From Synaphobranchus kaupii (taxonomy: Eukaryota; Chordata; Actinopteri; Anguilliformes; Synaphobranchidae), in NCBI GenBank assembly GCA_029718625.1, contig CM056376.1:112542112-112606111 (forward strand): 64,000 nt of DNA, read 5' to 3'. Numbering within the stretch: position 1 is the stretch's first letter; each line of letters starts with the position of its first letter. This document shows, one piece after another, positions 1 to 9,444 of this stretch. The translations under genes were made by a program, and so were the position numbers. The notes below the pieces were generated by a model that ran no database searches, was not told the DNA's origin, and saw only the letters and a program-made list of their open reading frames with translations.

Positions 1-152
1 GTGAAAAATAACACCTTTTATTTGGGATATTATTAAATCGACCCCTGAGTGTTCAGAGTTTCCTCAACAGCACATATCAGCATTCTGAATTTTTTATCAA
101 TACCCCTCTGAATTCAAGCGAGACAGAGAGCAACTTTGAGATGTCCTTCAAG

Positions 153-158
<6 letters not shown>

Positions 159-184
<26 letters not shown>
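159..184. repeat. (TC)n microsatellite
   Basis: Thirteen uninterrupted TC dinucleotides lie in otherwise unremarkable AT-rich sequence. Nothing gene-like is visible from 1 to 300. Confidence 0.95.
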
Positions 185-312
185 ACTCACTGAACATTCC
201 GCTATTTTGTATACTATCCTTAATGCAAAGGCCATTTGGATTGATAAACTCAACAGCTACTCAAAGACAAAAACATAACATAGTGAAAGCATAACATACG
301 CGTGTGAAAGTG

Positions 313-475
313 ATTGAGCCAGGCGGTATGTGATCGAGATGGTGGTATGTGATTGAGATGGCATATGTGATTGAGATGGCGGTATGTAATCGAGATGGCG
401 GTATGTGATCAAGATGACGGTATGTGATCGAGACAGTGATACATGACTAAGGCAATGATATGCAATCAAGATGTC
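313..475. repeat. ~19-20 bp degenerate minisatellite
   Basis: About seven imperfect head-to-tail copies of a unit built on GTATGTGATCGAGATGGCG are seen. Any open frame through it is a by-product of the repeat. From 476 to 776 there is only AT-rich DNA with a short T run. Confidence 0.85.
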
Positions 476-780
476 TGTACGTGATCCATTCTTACAATGT
501 TACTCCTGCATCTTTGTGTTCAGTTCACACTGTGACAAACAAAATTTCCACAAGTAAACTTTACCTTTTGTGCATTTATTTATATATTTACTCATTTTTT
601 AATCCCTGGAACTCAAAGTAACTCCACCCCCTTTGACAGTTTCAACAGTTTTTTTTTTTCAAAGCTTTTGGACTTTCCACTTTATTCTCTAGTGCACCCC
701 CCTCCCTTAATCCCCCCTTCATGTAAATTTATGAAGATAGGTCCATGAAGTGGAGTTTTGCGGCAGTCAGGTTTGGAGGT

Positions 781-1036
781 GGGGGGGGGGGGGGGGGGGG
801 GTCGGTTGCAGGAAGCATTGTGGAGTCATTAAGGGCAGAGCGGGAACTCCGGTGGGGGGGGGGGGGGGGGGGGGGGTCTGCAGGAGCAACGTGGTTCTCC
901 TCACCAGGAGCCAAACCCCCACAGACCCACAGGTACATCTGCATCTGGCACCCGGACAGGGGCGGAAATCTGCCTGTCGGGGGGGGGGGGGGGGGGGATT
1001 TACTGTTTATTTATTTTACAGATGGAGGGATACCAT

Positions 1037-1084
<48 letters not shown>
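781..1084. repeat. three poly-G runs followed by (GA)n
   Basis: G runs of about 19-23 bases lie at 781-801, 854-876 and 979-997, followed by a (GA)n array at 1041-1084. Open frames across this stretch encode only poly-Gly or Arg-Glu repeats and are not genes. Run lengths of this kind are unreliable in assemblies. Confidence 0.95.
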
Positions 1085-1087
<3 letters not shown>

Positions 1088-1373
1088 ATTGGGGGGCAAA
1101 TAGACAGAGAGGGGGAAGCTAGATAGAGAAAGAGAAGAGAGACATAGAGACTGGGAGGGACAGAGAGAAAGAGAGAGAGCAGAATTGTGAGCTGCTGTAT
1201 GGTTTGTGTCAGGTGGGTTTGAGTTGGCCCAAGTTTTTCTTCAGGGTAACCGCTACAGTGGGCAGGGCAGATTCAATCAGTATTTGTCCACATAACTTAG
1301 ACTCAGTATTACATGCCAGTGTTTTTCTTCTTTTGTTTTTCTTTTCCTTTGCACACAGTTTGCTGAGTCAAGT

Positions 1374-1425
1374 ATTACAAGTCACTTTGGATCAAAGCCT
1401 CTGCTAAATGAATGTAATGTAATGT
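1374..1425 (+). mobile_element. SINE 3' tail fragment
   Basis: The stretch AAGTCACTTTGGATCAAAGC, then a CTGCTAAATG motif and TAATG repeats, matches the tail of the fish tRNA-derived SINE seen more completely on the minus strand at 13421-13578. The head is missing, so this is a truncated or decayed copy. Confidence 0.7.
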
Positions 1426-2179
1426 TTAGCGATCAGCAAAGTTTACTCGCTGAGCTGTGCTTGCGGGGAAAAGGAGGATCGTTTCTTTTCAATTGCGAGT
1501 CAACAGCAAACATTGAGTGGATGCAGGCATAGACTCCTCCCCTCAACGTGCCAGGTGTCCATAGAGATTCCCATCCTCAGCAATTAGCACTGGCTCTCCT
1601 GTGGTTCTGTATGGACTGTAGGGTGTAAAATGCTCATTCGCTCTCCTGTAGTACTGTGTGGCCTGTAGGGTGTAAAATCTTCACAGGTGAATGTATTAGA
1701 AGAGTGTTCCTGCTTTGCGGATTCAGGTAGCAAAGCGGTAATTCAAAGGGCACAACTGGTGTTACAAATTGCAGAGAAAACAAGCACGTTAGCAAGTAAT
1801 AAGCTGCGACCATATGCCAAAGTATCTGTATGTGCGGGTATAGTCTACTGCAGAAATATCGACTGACTGACCTAATTAATGACAGAGTGACTTCTACTAG
1901 CTGCTGATCACAGCTAAAAATGAGTAGAAAGTCCCCAATTCAAACACCAGTTGAGTAAAACTGCAGAAGTATCTGATTTAAAATGTAAGTACCAAAAGTA
2001 AACATAAACATAACCGGTCTAACAATGTACAACCTTACCGTTTGCTCCATCACCCAGTAACAGCAGCTAGCTAGCTAAAGTTACATGGGCGAATGGAAAC
2101 GCTTTCTAACACATAGGGCCGAAACATACCGCACGTAAATACGCGAATGTCGATGCTTCGAGCTATGCAAACAGTTTTT
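1426..2179. other. non-coding, no feature recognised
   Basis: Mixed-composition DNA with no ORF of interest. A short pair of near-repeats around 1597-1675 (a CTCTCCTGTRGT..TGT motif followed by GTAGGGTGTAAAAT) is the only internal structure seen. Confidence 0.6.
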
Positions 2180-2316
2180 CTTTTCCAATGACATTTGTGA
2201 AAGACAAACCAGAGGAAAGCACAGATCAAACAAGAAAGTTGTTTACTGTTGTTGCCTGCTATAGCGTCCCTCACTGCAACACTCTGGTTTGTCTTTCATA
2301 AATGTCATGGCAAAAG
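2180..2316. repeat. inverted repeat / hairpin
   Basis: A left arm at 2180-2213 and a right arm at 2283-2316 are near-perfect reverse complements of about 34 bp, around a loop of roughly 69 bp. The structure may be a small foldback element. The scaffold gap begins 28 bp further on. Confidence 0.75.
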
Positions 2317-2344
2317 AAAAAGTGTTTGTGTAGCTTGAAGCGTC

Positions 2345-2844
2345 NNNNNNNNNNNNNNNNNNNNNNNNNNNNNNNNNNNNNNNNNNNNNNNNNNNNNNNN
2401 NNNNNNNNNNNNNNNNNNNNNNNNNNNNNNNNNNNNNNNNNNNNNNNNNNNNNNNNNNNNNNNNNNNNNNNNNNNNNNNNNNNNNNNNNNNNNNNNNNNN
2501 NNNNNNNNNNNNNNNNNNNNNNNNNNNNNNNNNNNNNNNNNNNNNNNNNNNNNNNNNNNNNNNNNNNNNNNNNNNNNNNNNNNNNNNNNNNNNNNNNNNN
2601 NNNNNNNNNNNNNNNNNNNNNNNNNNNNNNNNNNNNNNNNNNNNNNNNNNNNNNNNNNNNNNNNNNNNNNNNNNNNNNNNNNNNNNNNNNNNNNNNNNNN
2701 NNNNNNNNNNNNNNNNNNNNNNNNNNNNNNNNNNNNNNNNNNNNNNNNNNNNNNNNNNNNNNNNNNNNNNNNNNNNNNNNNNNNNNNNNNNNNNNNNNNN
2801 NNNNNNNNNNNNNNNNNNNNNNNNNNNNNNNNNNNNNNNNNNNN
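2345..2844. other. assembly gap (500 N)
   Basis: Exactly 500 N, the conventional placeholder for a gap of unknown size. The missing DNA should hold most of pol and the 3' LTR of the adjacent minus-strand Gypsy element, if they exist. Confidence 0.99.
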
Positions 2845-2872
2845 TCGATACATACAGTCGTACGGGCGATGA

Positions 2873-2932
2873 GTCTGTCGGGACCAGAGAAACTCGCCAT
2901 GGAGGAATATATCCATGAGTCCCTCGCCTCGG
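2873..2932 (+). pseudogene. inverted fragment of the Gypsy RT N-terminal region
   Basis: The plus strand encodes LSGPEKLAMEEYIHESLASG, which is the segment leading into the RT fingers in fish Gypsy Pol; compare [20 protein letters not shown] in element 2. The neighbouring gag and protease are on the minus strand. Just beyond it, minus-strand 2873-2856 reads HRPYDC, the motif that normally lies a short way upstream of this segment. A piece of about 60 bp has therefore been flipped, or two copies have been misjoined, right beside the gap. Confidence 0.7.
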
Positions 2933-2934
2933 GC

Positions 2935-3504
2935 ACATCCGTCCCTCCTCTTCTCGGTTGGTGCTGGGTTCTTGGACCCCGGAGGGGGAGGCGCGGAGCG
3001 GAGACAGCTAGCCAGGCAGTGGCCACTCCACGCCAGGATGCGTCCGCCCTGCCAGTCAATGTGTGGGTTATGGAGACGGAGCCAGGTCTGACCTAAAACT
3101 ATGGTTGACTGTGTGGAGTTGATGAGGAGGAGTTGAATGCTCTCCCGGTGATTGCCAGAGAGGACAAGCTGTAAGGACACGGTGGAGTGGGTCACTAATC
3201 CCAAGCTCCGACCGTCTAAGGCGAAGGCAGTAATGGGTGATGGAAGAAGCTCCGTAGGTATGCCGGCCCTCTGGGCGAAGGTGGTGTCCATAAAGTTGGC
3301 GTCGGCTCCAGAGTCGATGAGAGCCGACGAAACTAAGGACTTGTCGCTCCACAGGAGAGTGGCCTTGAAGACTAGGCGATTCTGGGCTGCATGGCAGGGA
3401 ATGATAGGGCTCGTCAGTACGCCTAGTTTAACTGGCGAGCCTATTCTTTTGGGCGGATTGGACACGAGGCGATCTGATGGCCAGGTTTGCCACAGTAGAA
3501 GCAC
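2935..3504 (-). pseudogene. pol: Gypsy pol 5' end: aspartic protease (truncated)
   Basis: This minus-strand frame overlaps the end of gag by 64 bp and lies in the -1 frame, as expected for a Gag-Pol made by ribosomal frameshifting. The first methionine at 3504 is inside the overlap, so it is probably not the true start. The protease core is visible as ALIDSGADANFMD, with the catalytic Asp in DSGA, and as the downstream flap-like region ending LLINSTQSTIVLGQTWL. This enzyme would cleave the Gag and Gag-Pol polyproteins inside the particle. The linker that should lead to RT breaks off at about 2935, where an inverted RT piece and the gap follow. The copy is therefore dead or incompletely assembled. 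RT, RNase H and integrase are not visible here. Confidence 0.85.
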
Positions 3505-4397
3505 GACCTGGATCGCTGACGGCGTTGGCGCTCCGCAGAGTTGACCACAACTCTGCCCAGTTGCATGGGCTCCTCTTCGGAGACCCCAGACGCCGCCCTG
3601 AATCCAGAAACAGATGGGTGAGAGCGAATATGAGGAAGGTGACCGGGATTCCCCCCACGCTCACGGGCCCGGATACGAAGACGGTTGTCGACTGCTATGG
3701 CCAGGCTAATCAGGCTATTGAGGGAGGTGGATTCCTCACGGGTGGCTAGTTGGTCTTTGAGCTCCTCGCTGAGTGCCTGGCGGAAAGCCCCCTGAAGGGC
3801 GGTGTCGTTCCATCCGGACTCCGCGGCGAGGGTACGGAATTGGATGGCCATCTCTGCGACGCTGCGACCCCCCTGACGGACTTGAAGTAGGCGCTGAGTT
3901 GCATCTCGCCCACAGGTAGGGTGGTCAAACACGCGCCGCATCTCGGCGGTGAAGGCAGCGAAGTTGTTGCAGAGCGCGGCTTGGCTATCCCAGATGGATG
4001 TAGCCCACTCCAGGGCACCTCCTCCCAGGCTGCTCATGATGAACGCGATCTTACATGGGTCGGAGGCGAAGGAGGAGGGCTGCATCCGGAAGACAATGTC
4101 GCATTTCATCAGAAATTCGCGACATTTCCCCAATTCCCCGCGGAATAGCTCCGGATGTTGAACGCGAGGCTCCCGAAATGAAGCGGACACAGGAGGGTCC
4201 GCCGGGGGGTCCGGAGCGGGCGGTGTAGGGCCCACTGGAATACGCGGAAGCGGCTGGTGAAGAGACAGCTGAGTAACTTGTTCCGTGATGCTCTTCAGTA
4301 CTTCCAACACGTCGTCCAGACGACGGCCCTGTTGGTCGCTGACCGCAGTTTGGCAGGAGAAGGCGTGCTGAATCTGCTCCAGGTCGGCTGGGTCCAT
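3441..4397 (-). CDS. gag: Gypsy Gag (capsid-nucocapsid polyprotein)
   Basis: This is a 318-residue Gag. The chosen start is the ATG at 4397 (MDPADLEQ), about 20 nt inside the LTR boundary; the frame stays open upstream but there it is LTR sequence. An N-terminal region with a Pro-rich linker is followed by a capsid-like retrotransposon Gag domain with the family features HPELFRG and ALEWATSIW. One CCHC zinc knuckle lies near the C-terminus (CFYCGKPGHQIASC, about residues 299-312). Gag assembles the cytoplasmic particle and its knuckle binds element RNA. Length and order match fish Sushi-like elements. No stop or frameshift is seen. Pol follows in the -1 frame. Confidence 0.9.
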   Translation of the reverse strand: MDPADLEQIQHAFSCQTAVSDQQGRRLDDVLEVLKSITEQVTQLSLHQPLPRIPVGPTPPAPDPPADPPVSASFREPRVQHPELFRGELGKCREFLMKCDIVFRMQPSSFASDPCKIAFIMSSLGGGALEWATSIWDSQAALCNNFAAFTAEMRRVFDHPTCGRDATQRLLQVRQGGRSVAEMAIQFRTLAAESGWNDTALQGAFRQALSEELKDQLATREESTSLNSLISLAIAVDNRLRIRARERGGNPGHLPHIRSHPSVSGFRAASGVSEEEPMQLGRVVVNSAERQRRQRSRSCFYCGKPGHQIASCPIRPKE

Positions 4398-4404
4398 GTT
4401 TTTG

Positions 4405-4415
4405 GCCAGTTCGTT
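4405..4415 (-). promoter_or_regulatory. self-primer binding site of element 1
   Basis: On the minus strand this 11-mer is AACGAACTGGC, one base after the LTR terminal CA. It is not TGG-initiated like a tRNA 3'-end site. It is the exact reverse complement of the predicted transcript start at 5512-5502 (GCCAGTTCGTT), the arrangement known for Tf1 self-priming. Confidence 0.75.
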
Positions 4416-4559
4416 CTGTTGCGTATCTGTGTACGGGACGAACCCAAGTGCAACGACCAGGAGACAGAATTCACAAAAGATGGTATTTAATAAATTAAGT
4501 GTTGGGGTAGTCCCAACACTGTACAGGAAAGGCAACACACACACAGAATTAGGAGATCT

Positions 4560-4872
4560 TGCGCCTGGAAGCCCGGGGCGGGCTGCTCCAAGCCGGAGCT
4601 GGACTGGAGGTTCTGGAACGGGCTGTTCCAAACCGGAACTGGACTGGACTGGAACTGGACCGGGTGGTCCACACGGGAAACAGGTACTGGAACGGAATTG
4701 TCCCAAACCGGAACTGGACTGGACTGGACTGGACCGGGAGGTCCACACGGGTACAGGTACTGGAACGGAATGTCCCAAACCGGAACTGGACTGGACTGGA
4801 ACTGGACCGGGAGGTCCACACGGGAATCAGGTACTGGAACGGAATTGTCCCAAACCGGAACTGGACTTGAGC
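4560..4872. repeat. 72-75 bp minisatellite inside the LTR
   Basis: Successive CCAAACCGG landmarks start at 4628, 4703, 4775 and 4850, so the units are 75, 72 and 75 bp with partial copies at each edge. Sub-repeats of GGACT/GGAACT lie inside each unit. The core GTCCAGTTCCGG..TGG.AC, read on the minus strand, recurs in the LTR at 7557-7750. Confidence 0.9.
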
Positions 4873-5501
4873 GAGTGCCTGTAACACTCACGCCGGGACT
4901 GAACTGGAACTGGCAGGGGAGCGACTCACTACGGCAGGGCAGGACTGGACCGGGCTGACTGCACCGGTATAGAAAAACAAAACAGAGGAGGGTTAGTGCA
5001 AGGGAAGGCACGGGAAAGACCGGGAGGTTCTCACGGAGGTGATGGGTTTGGAAGTCGGGAGGCTTTGCGGAGGCACGGCAGGGCAGAGTGGTGTGGCGTA
5101 GCTGCGGTAGGTCCGGAGGTAGCTGACCGTCTCCAGAGCTCCAGGAGCCGGCGCCGAAGAACTGGGTGGTTTCCTCGGTCGGACAGGAACAACTGGAGAG
5201 TAGCCAGGTAGCGAATCACCCCGGAGCCTACACGCGCTGGAGGTGGAGGTACCGCAACACACACAAACAAACACGGGGAAAACAAACACTGCCACGGGAG
5301 ATAGGGAGTAGGGTTGGGTGGAGGAGAAGGGAAACAAGTTAGCAAATATAATAATGACAGGAATTGTGCGGAAGGTAAACTACCAGACTGTAGTTTGCAA
5401 GGGACTATACGCTGTATGGGAAACACATTCCACAAACACGCGAATAGTTTACACGGGGAGACCAGTTAACGAGTCAAGCACTACACCAAGTGATGATAGT
5501 T

Positions 5502-5543
5502 AACGAACTGGCGCCGACTGGCAGCCAGCCGAAAGACTATATA
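5502..5543 (-). promoter_or_regulatory. LTR promoter: TATA box and self-complementary transcript start
   Basis: A minus-strand TATATA lies at 5543-5538. GCCAGTTCGTT begins 31 nt downstream at 5512 and is the reverse complement of the primer-binding site at 4415-4405. The spacing is that of a pol II start site. The start itself is inferred, not observed. Confidence 0.65.
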
Positions 5544-5802
5544 GGGCTAACTAATGTGACAAAATACGAAACAGGTGTGAACATAAACCGGGAGTGATTA
5601 CAAGACACCAGGTGAGGAAATGCATGCAACGAGGGGGAGGGAGTGAAAGGCGGAAGTAAACCAAAACAACCAGACGAACAAGACAGGGAAGGACATGCCT
5701 AGTCCGCGGCAGAGGGGAAAACACGGACAAAGGGATCCAACATGACACGGAGGGAAAACAGGAAAACACGGAAAACGGACAGGAAGGGAGTGGAACATTA
5801 CA

Positions 5803-6616
5803 AATACTTTGATGGTAAGTTGTGTCATTGTGAGCAAATGATTTGGTTCAGTGAACAAATTATTTTAGGTTTATGTGTATTGTATTCATGCAATTGAAAA
5901 AGGTGTTTAGAGTTTTGAAAAATGCATTTTGATGATCTGTTTTGAGTTTTGTGTCTACAATTTTGAAAAATGACCACAAGGTTCTGAAATTAGTGCCAAA
6001 GTGATTGTAAAAAAACTGTAATTTAATTTAGTAATTTTTTGCAATATTTCACCATATCCTGAGCAACCTAGACCATCCCAGAAGACATGTGGTCCTTTTT
6101 TTAAGAGCAAATCATTCTAGTCTGCTGATGTGCCAGGTTGAATACGTTCATGATAGTGAGCACTTTGCTATTGCCAAAGGAATATGAAAATGTAGGGGAG
6201 TTTCTGGTGTTTTCAAAGGGCCAGAAGCAAAAGAGTATGGGTGAGGAGGGAGCTCTACATCCTCACAAAGGTCAGCTGAAGCCATACAGAGAAGTTAGGC
6301 AGGGTGGGGCAGAACATCTCCTAGTGGTGGGGAGTGAAAGCTGAGATTTTCAGTGGTGCTGAAAATCTGGCTGCAACAAAAAGTCCAGGGTTAAATGCAT
6401 AAAATGTTATGTGTTCCTTTGTCTCCAAAATGGACAAGAATGGTTCATTTTTATTACATAGTGGGTCACCCAAAGTGACAGTATGTGGTGCCAGTATCCC
6501 AGAATGGATAGGATGCAAAGTGTGATACACCCAAGTAAACACAGATCCATTGCAGGGCACATGAATTCCAGCTTACACAAATAGATGGCAATTCAGAAAT
6601 GGCAATTAAATTGACC
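5803..6616. other. non-coding with decayed interspersed repeat
   Basis: The flank of the LTR begins AATAC. From about 5870 to 6160 the sequence (GTTTTGAAAAATGCATTTTG, then later a TTGAATACGTTCATGA phrase) resembles a dispersed teleost repeat that I know only by pattern, so its family is not assigned. No gene is seen. Confidence 0.4.
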
Positions 6617-6955
6617 TGCATCTTATTAGAATTAAGTGGATGTTTTTTATGAATATTTGTTAAATATATATTTTCTGATATTTACCTACATATTTAGCCT
6701 ATGTATAATTTGATGATTTGAACTTGTGATATTAGTACCAAGAATTATTAAATTACATTTTTAGCAAATGATGGGCATGCAGTGTTTGTTTTTGCATCTT
6801 ATTAGAATTAAGTGGCTTTGAATGTTTTTTTTATATGCGTATATATATTCTGATATATACCTATTTAGCCTATGTATCATTTGATGGTTTGAACTTGTGA
6901 TATTAGTACCAATAATTATTACATTACATTTTAGCATGGGCATGCAGTGTTTGTT
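6617..6955. repeat. imperfect tandem duplication, two units of ~176 and ~163 bp
   Basis: Both units open with TGCATCTTATTAGAATTAAG and close with GGGCATGCAGTGTTTGTTTT. The unit starts are 6617 and 6793. They differ by small indels and substitutions. No coding capacity is seen. Confidence 0.9.
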
Positions 6956-7039
6956 TTTAGTGTATTTTTGTTGGTACAGTGTATGTCAGAATGACCTGAA
7001 AATACACCAGCTTTTATGGGCGAATTTCCAAATGTCCAC

Positions 7040-7903
7040 ACTTGATATTTCGCCTCTCGCTCTGTTTAAACCTGAGTTCGCTCCTGCCTTGAACAGCACG
7101 TCTGCTGTTCATAGTTCCTGTCCCGTCAAACTAACTCTGTCTGCTTCTATTGCCTGAACTGCAGCTGTTGGTTGTCCCTGCCAGTGTTGCGGTCTACAGC
7201 CTCCCTCCTGACGTGTGTGCAGCCGTCTGGGCTTCTGCTCCTCCACACTGCAGCTGTTCCTGCATCCGGCCGTTGCCGCTACCGCTGCCACGGTTACGGT
7301 TGCGCTCACTGCTGCTGCCTTGCTGCTACGCCTGGGTCCGATCCGGATCCGGATCCACGGTCCTGCTCTCCCGCTCCCGCACCCGCTCATCCCCTGCTCA
7401 CTCAAACCGGTTGTCTGTCTCCATTGCCTCCCCTGCTCTCTCCTAACTCTCTGATTCCCCGCAGCCTCATACCCGGTCTGTTTGTACTAATTGTTGCTCC
7501 CTACTCTTCAGGAGAATGCTCTGATTGAAGTTTAATTTATTGGATGCAGTCTAGCCCTGTCAAGTCCAGTTCCGGTCTGGAACGAGCGTTGCCCGGTTGC
7601 CAAGTCCAGTTCCGGCTTGGAACAAGTGACGCCCGTTGTCCAGTCCCGTTCCGGCCAGGAACGAAGTCCAGTCCGTTGTCAAGTCCAGTTCCGGCTTGGA
7701 ACAAGTCCAGTCCGTTGTCAAGTCCAGTTCCGGGTTGGAACAAGCCTGCCCGGTCCAAGAATATTGTGTGTTCTGTATAACCTAAGTCTTGCCTTTTTCC
7801 CCCTGCTACAGGACTGCCCTGTAAGCAATAAAAACACCTGAGAATTGGCAATCTCTTGTCTGAGTCGTGCATTTGGGTTCAGTCAGCTGTCTGGGTCATA
7901 ACA
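7040..7903 (+). mobile_element. isolated LTR 3' part (R-U5), Gypsy-type
   Basis: The 3' end reads TTGGGTTC..CATAACA, parallel to the end of the element 1 LTR (TTGGGTTC..CGCAACA). AATAAA lies at 7827-7832, 71 bp before the terminal CA. It contains a minisatellite homologous to that of the element 1 LTR. No gag or primer site follows, because a TA repeat begins at once. I cannot fix the 5' boundary, so this may be a truncated solo LTR. CT-rich open frames across it are not genes. Confidence 0.65.
7557..7750. repeat. 39-40 bp minisatellite inside the isolated LTR
   Basis: Five copies of a unit starting CAAGTCCAGTTCCGG and containing TTGGAACAAG occupy most of the DNA just upstream of the AATAAA. 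The core is shared with the opposite-strand array at 4560-4872. Confidence 0.9.
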
Positions 7904-7952
7904 ATATATATATATATATAAATGCAGGGGTGCCAATAATTGTGGCACAGAT
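7904..7952 (+). mobile_element. (TA)n plus inner end of foldback element 'A'
   Basis: About 17 bp of TA repeat joins AATGCAGGGGTGCCAATAAT and then TGTGGCAC. That phrase is the inner end of the right arm of the long-TIR element seen complete at 49336-50078. Only this short stub is present. Confidence 0.65.
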
Positions 7953-9406
7953 CTCCACTTGGGTCCGGCCACAAGGGAGACAGTAGAGGAACAGTTTGAA
8001 GAAACGTTTCCTCAAAACAGTTGTTGAGAATAAACCAGCTTGGTTTATTCTGTAGACGGTGGCAGGCCAACTCTGTCTCGGTGATCAGGCGAGATGCAGG
8101 TTGGGAAACTTGATAAATTGATTGGCTCATTTCCTTGGAACCATCAATAAACACGGATCAGCCATTTCCCGTCACCTCAGGGTGTGCGTGCATGTGTTAA
8201 ATTTGGGTCCCCCCTCTCCTTCTCAAAAAAGGGGGGAGTTCCTGCCTAACCCAGTGCCTGATCAATCAAGAAGTCTCAGATGAAGAAGGGGACAGACACT
8301 CCATTGTGCCTCAGTCTGATCAGGAGTGTTAATTGTGAACGACTCCACAGGGGGCCCAGTCTCATGATCAGAAAGCCAGTGTCCCAAAATGTCCCTGTGT
8401 AACCATTGCACGTATGTTGTTCTCTCAGTTTCTCCTTTCTCCACTGCACATGCAGGCTTTTGATAAAGGTACACGTGTGTAATGGAGCTAAGCAGCTCGT
8501 ATGTCTACTCGCCCCCTAGAGTCATAAGGGCGTGGGGTGAGTACACACCCCTGCTAACCATTAGAGGGAAATTAGCTCCCCAGGCCAGGGGCCTTGGTCT
8601 TTATCTCATCAAAGGAGGTCGACACACCTCCCCTTGCCTCATCAAGTGAATTGTATCCATTGTATCATGTGGGTGCGGTAGGCTGAGGTTCAATCTCAAA
8701 GCAGACCCCTATCATGTGAATACAATGCACATGCTATGTTGATACACAGAATGAACTCCCATTGAACTAATGATCAAAAGGGTTCTGGGGTGGTGGTGGG
8801 GGAGTGGGGTGGGGTGGGTAAACAAATATTCAGTGACCGGCGGGGAGTGGGGAGGGTTACAGGGGTTTAAATTACTGGAGGGTTTTTAGACTGTAAACAT
8901 TGCGCTGTTGCGAGCAAACAGTAGAGAAATATAATTGAAAACTGTGCTTTCACACAAAGATAAGTGTTGATTGGGGAAAAAACAAGGTTTATAAACAATC
9001 CACCGTCATTATATGCACAAAGTTATCAGGTCTCGGAGAAAGGGAGTCTTCACAAAGCCATTTAACAGATGATCGCCTTAGCAACCCCAGTGAGGTGAAG
9101 CTAACATTATTACCTGCCAAACTTTACATCCTGTTTGTAATTGCTTTGAAACGTCTCTCCCCACTGTGGAGACTGAAAAAGGCTAGTTAGGCCGTATTCA
9201 ACATATTGTGCTCCTGCTGCATTAGGGAAATGTAGGCTATTCTCAGTGCAAACCGACAGGCACTCATGCACACACAGTCATATGCATATGAATAACTTGT
9301 TGTGTAAGACACAGGGGACAAACACTTGCTATAATAATCCTGAAAGCATGCAGAAATACCCACGCTGACACACATAGAAATATTCACATGTGCACAAAGT
9401 ATGCAT
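7953..9406. other. non-coding, no gene recognised
   Basis: This contains a GT-rich patch at about 8785-8870 and two AATAAA-like signals near 8030-8155, on opposite strands. A minus-strand LTR ending near 7950 is conceivable but unsupported. Only short, unconvincing open frames are present. Confidence 0.5.
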
Positions 9407-9444
9407 GTAGACACACACGCACGCACACACACACACACACACAC
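9407..9444. repeat. (CA)n microsatellite
   Basis: A compound CA/CG-CA run. The minus-strand open frame through it, rich in Cys and Val, is an artefact of the repeat. Confidence 0.95.

Larger units (their letters stand above)
2845..5802 (-). mobile_element. Ty3/Gypsy LTR retrotransposon, 5' half (element 1)
   Basis: Read on the minus strand, the order is 5' LTR (5802-4417), primer-binding region (4415-4405), gag (4397-3441), overlapping protease frame (3504 to about 2935), then a rearranged start of the RT region and the scaffold gap. The LTR ends are TGTAATG and CAACA. The Gag CCHC knuckle, the DSGA protease and the -1 frame relation fit a fish Sushi-like Metaviridae element. The 3' LTR and target-site duplication cannot be seen because of the gap. 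Confidence 0.9.
4417..5802 (-). mobile_element. 5' LTR of Gypsy element 1 (1386 bp)
   Basis: On the minus strand it begins TGTAATGTTCC at 5802 and ends CGCAACA at 4417. A TATATA box at 5543-5538 puts the predicted transcript start at 5512, giving U3 of about 290 bp and an unusually long R-U5 of about 1.1 kb. R-U5 contains a 72-75 bp minisatellite. Open frames inside the LTR encode nothing recognisable. Confidence 0.85.

Noticed and set aside
745..1122. Gly- and Arg/Glu-rich open frames
   Set aside because: They translate poly-G and (GA)n runs.
2243..3096. Long open frames on both strands across the first gap
   Set aside because: They consist mainly of N. Only the short flanking parts have content, and those are Gypsy fragments.
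4487..5435. Several open frames of 100-170 codons on both strands
   Set aside because: They lie in the LTR and its minisatellite, and both strands are open because the repeat units are mostly multiples of three.
7150..7528. Pro/Leu/Ser-rich frames of about 100-118 codons
   Set aside because: All plus-strand frames are open in CT-rich LTR sequence, and no domain is seen.
7945..8180. Minus-strand retroviral LTR end (AATAAACC signal, ~80 bp to a possible end)
   Set aside because: No matching start, primer site or internal genes were found.
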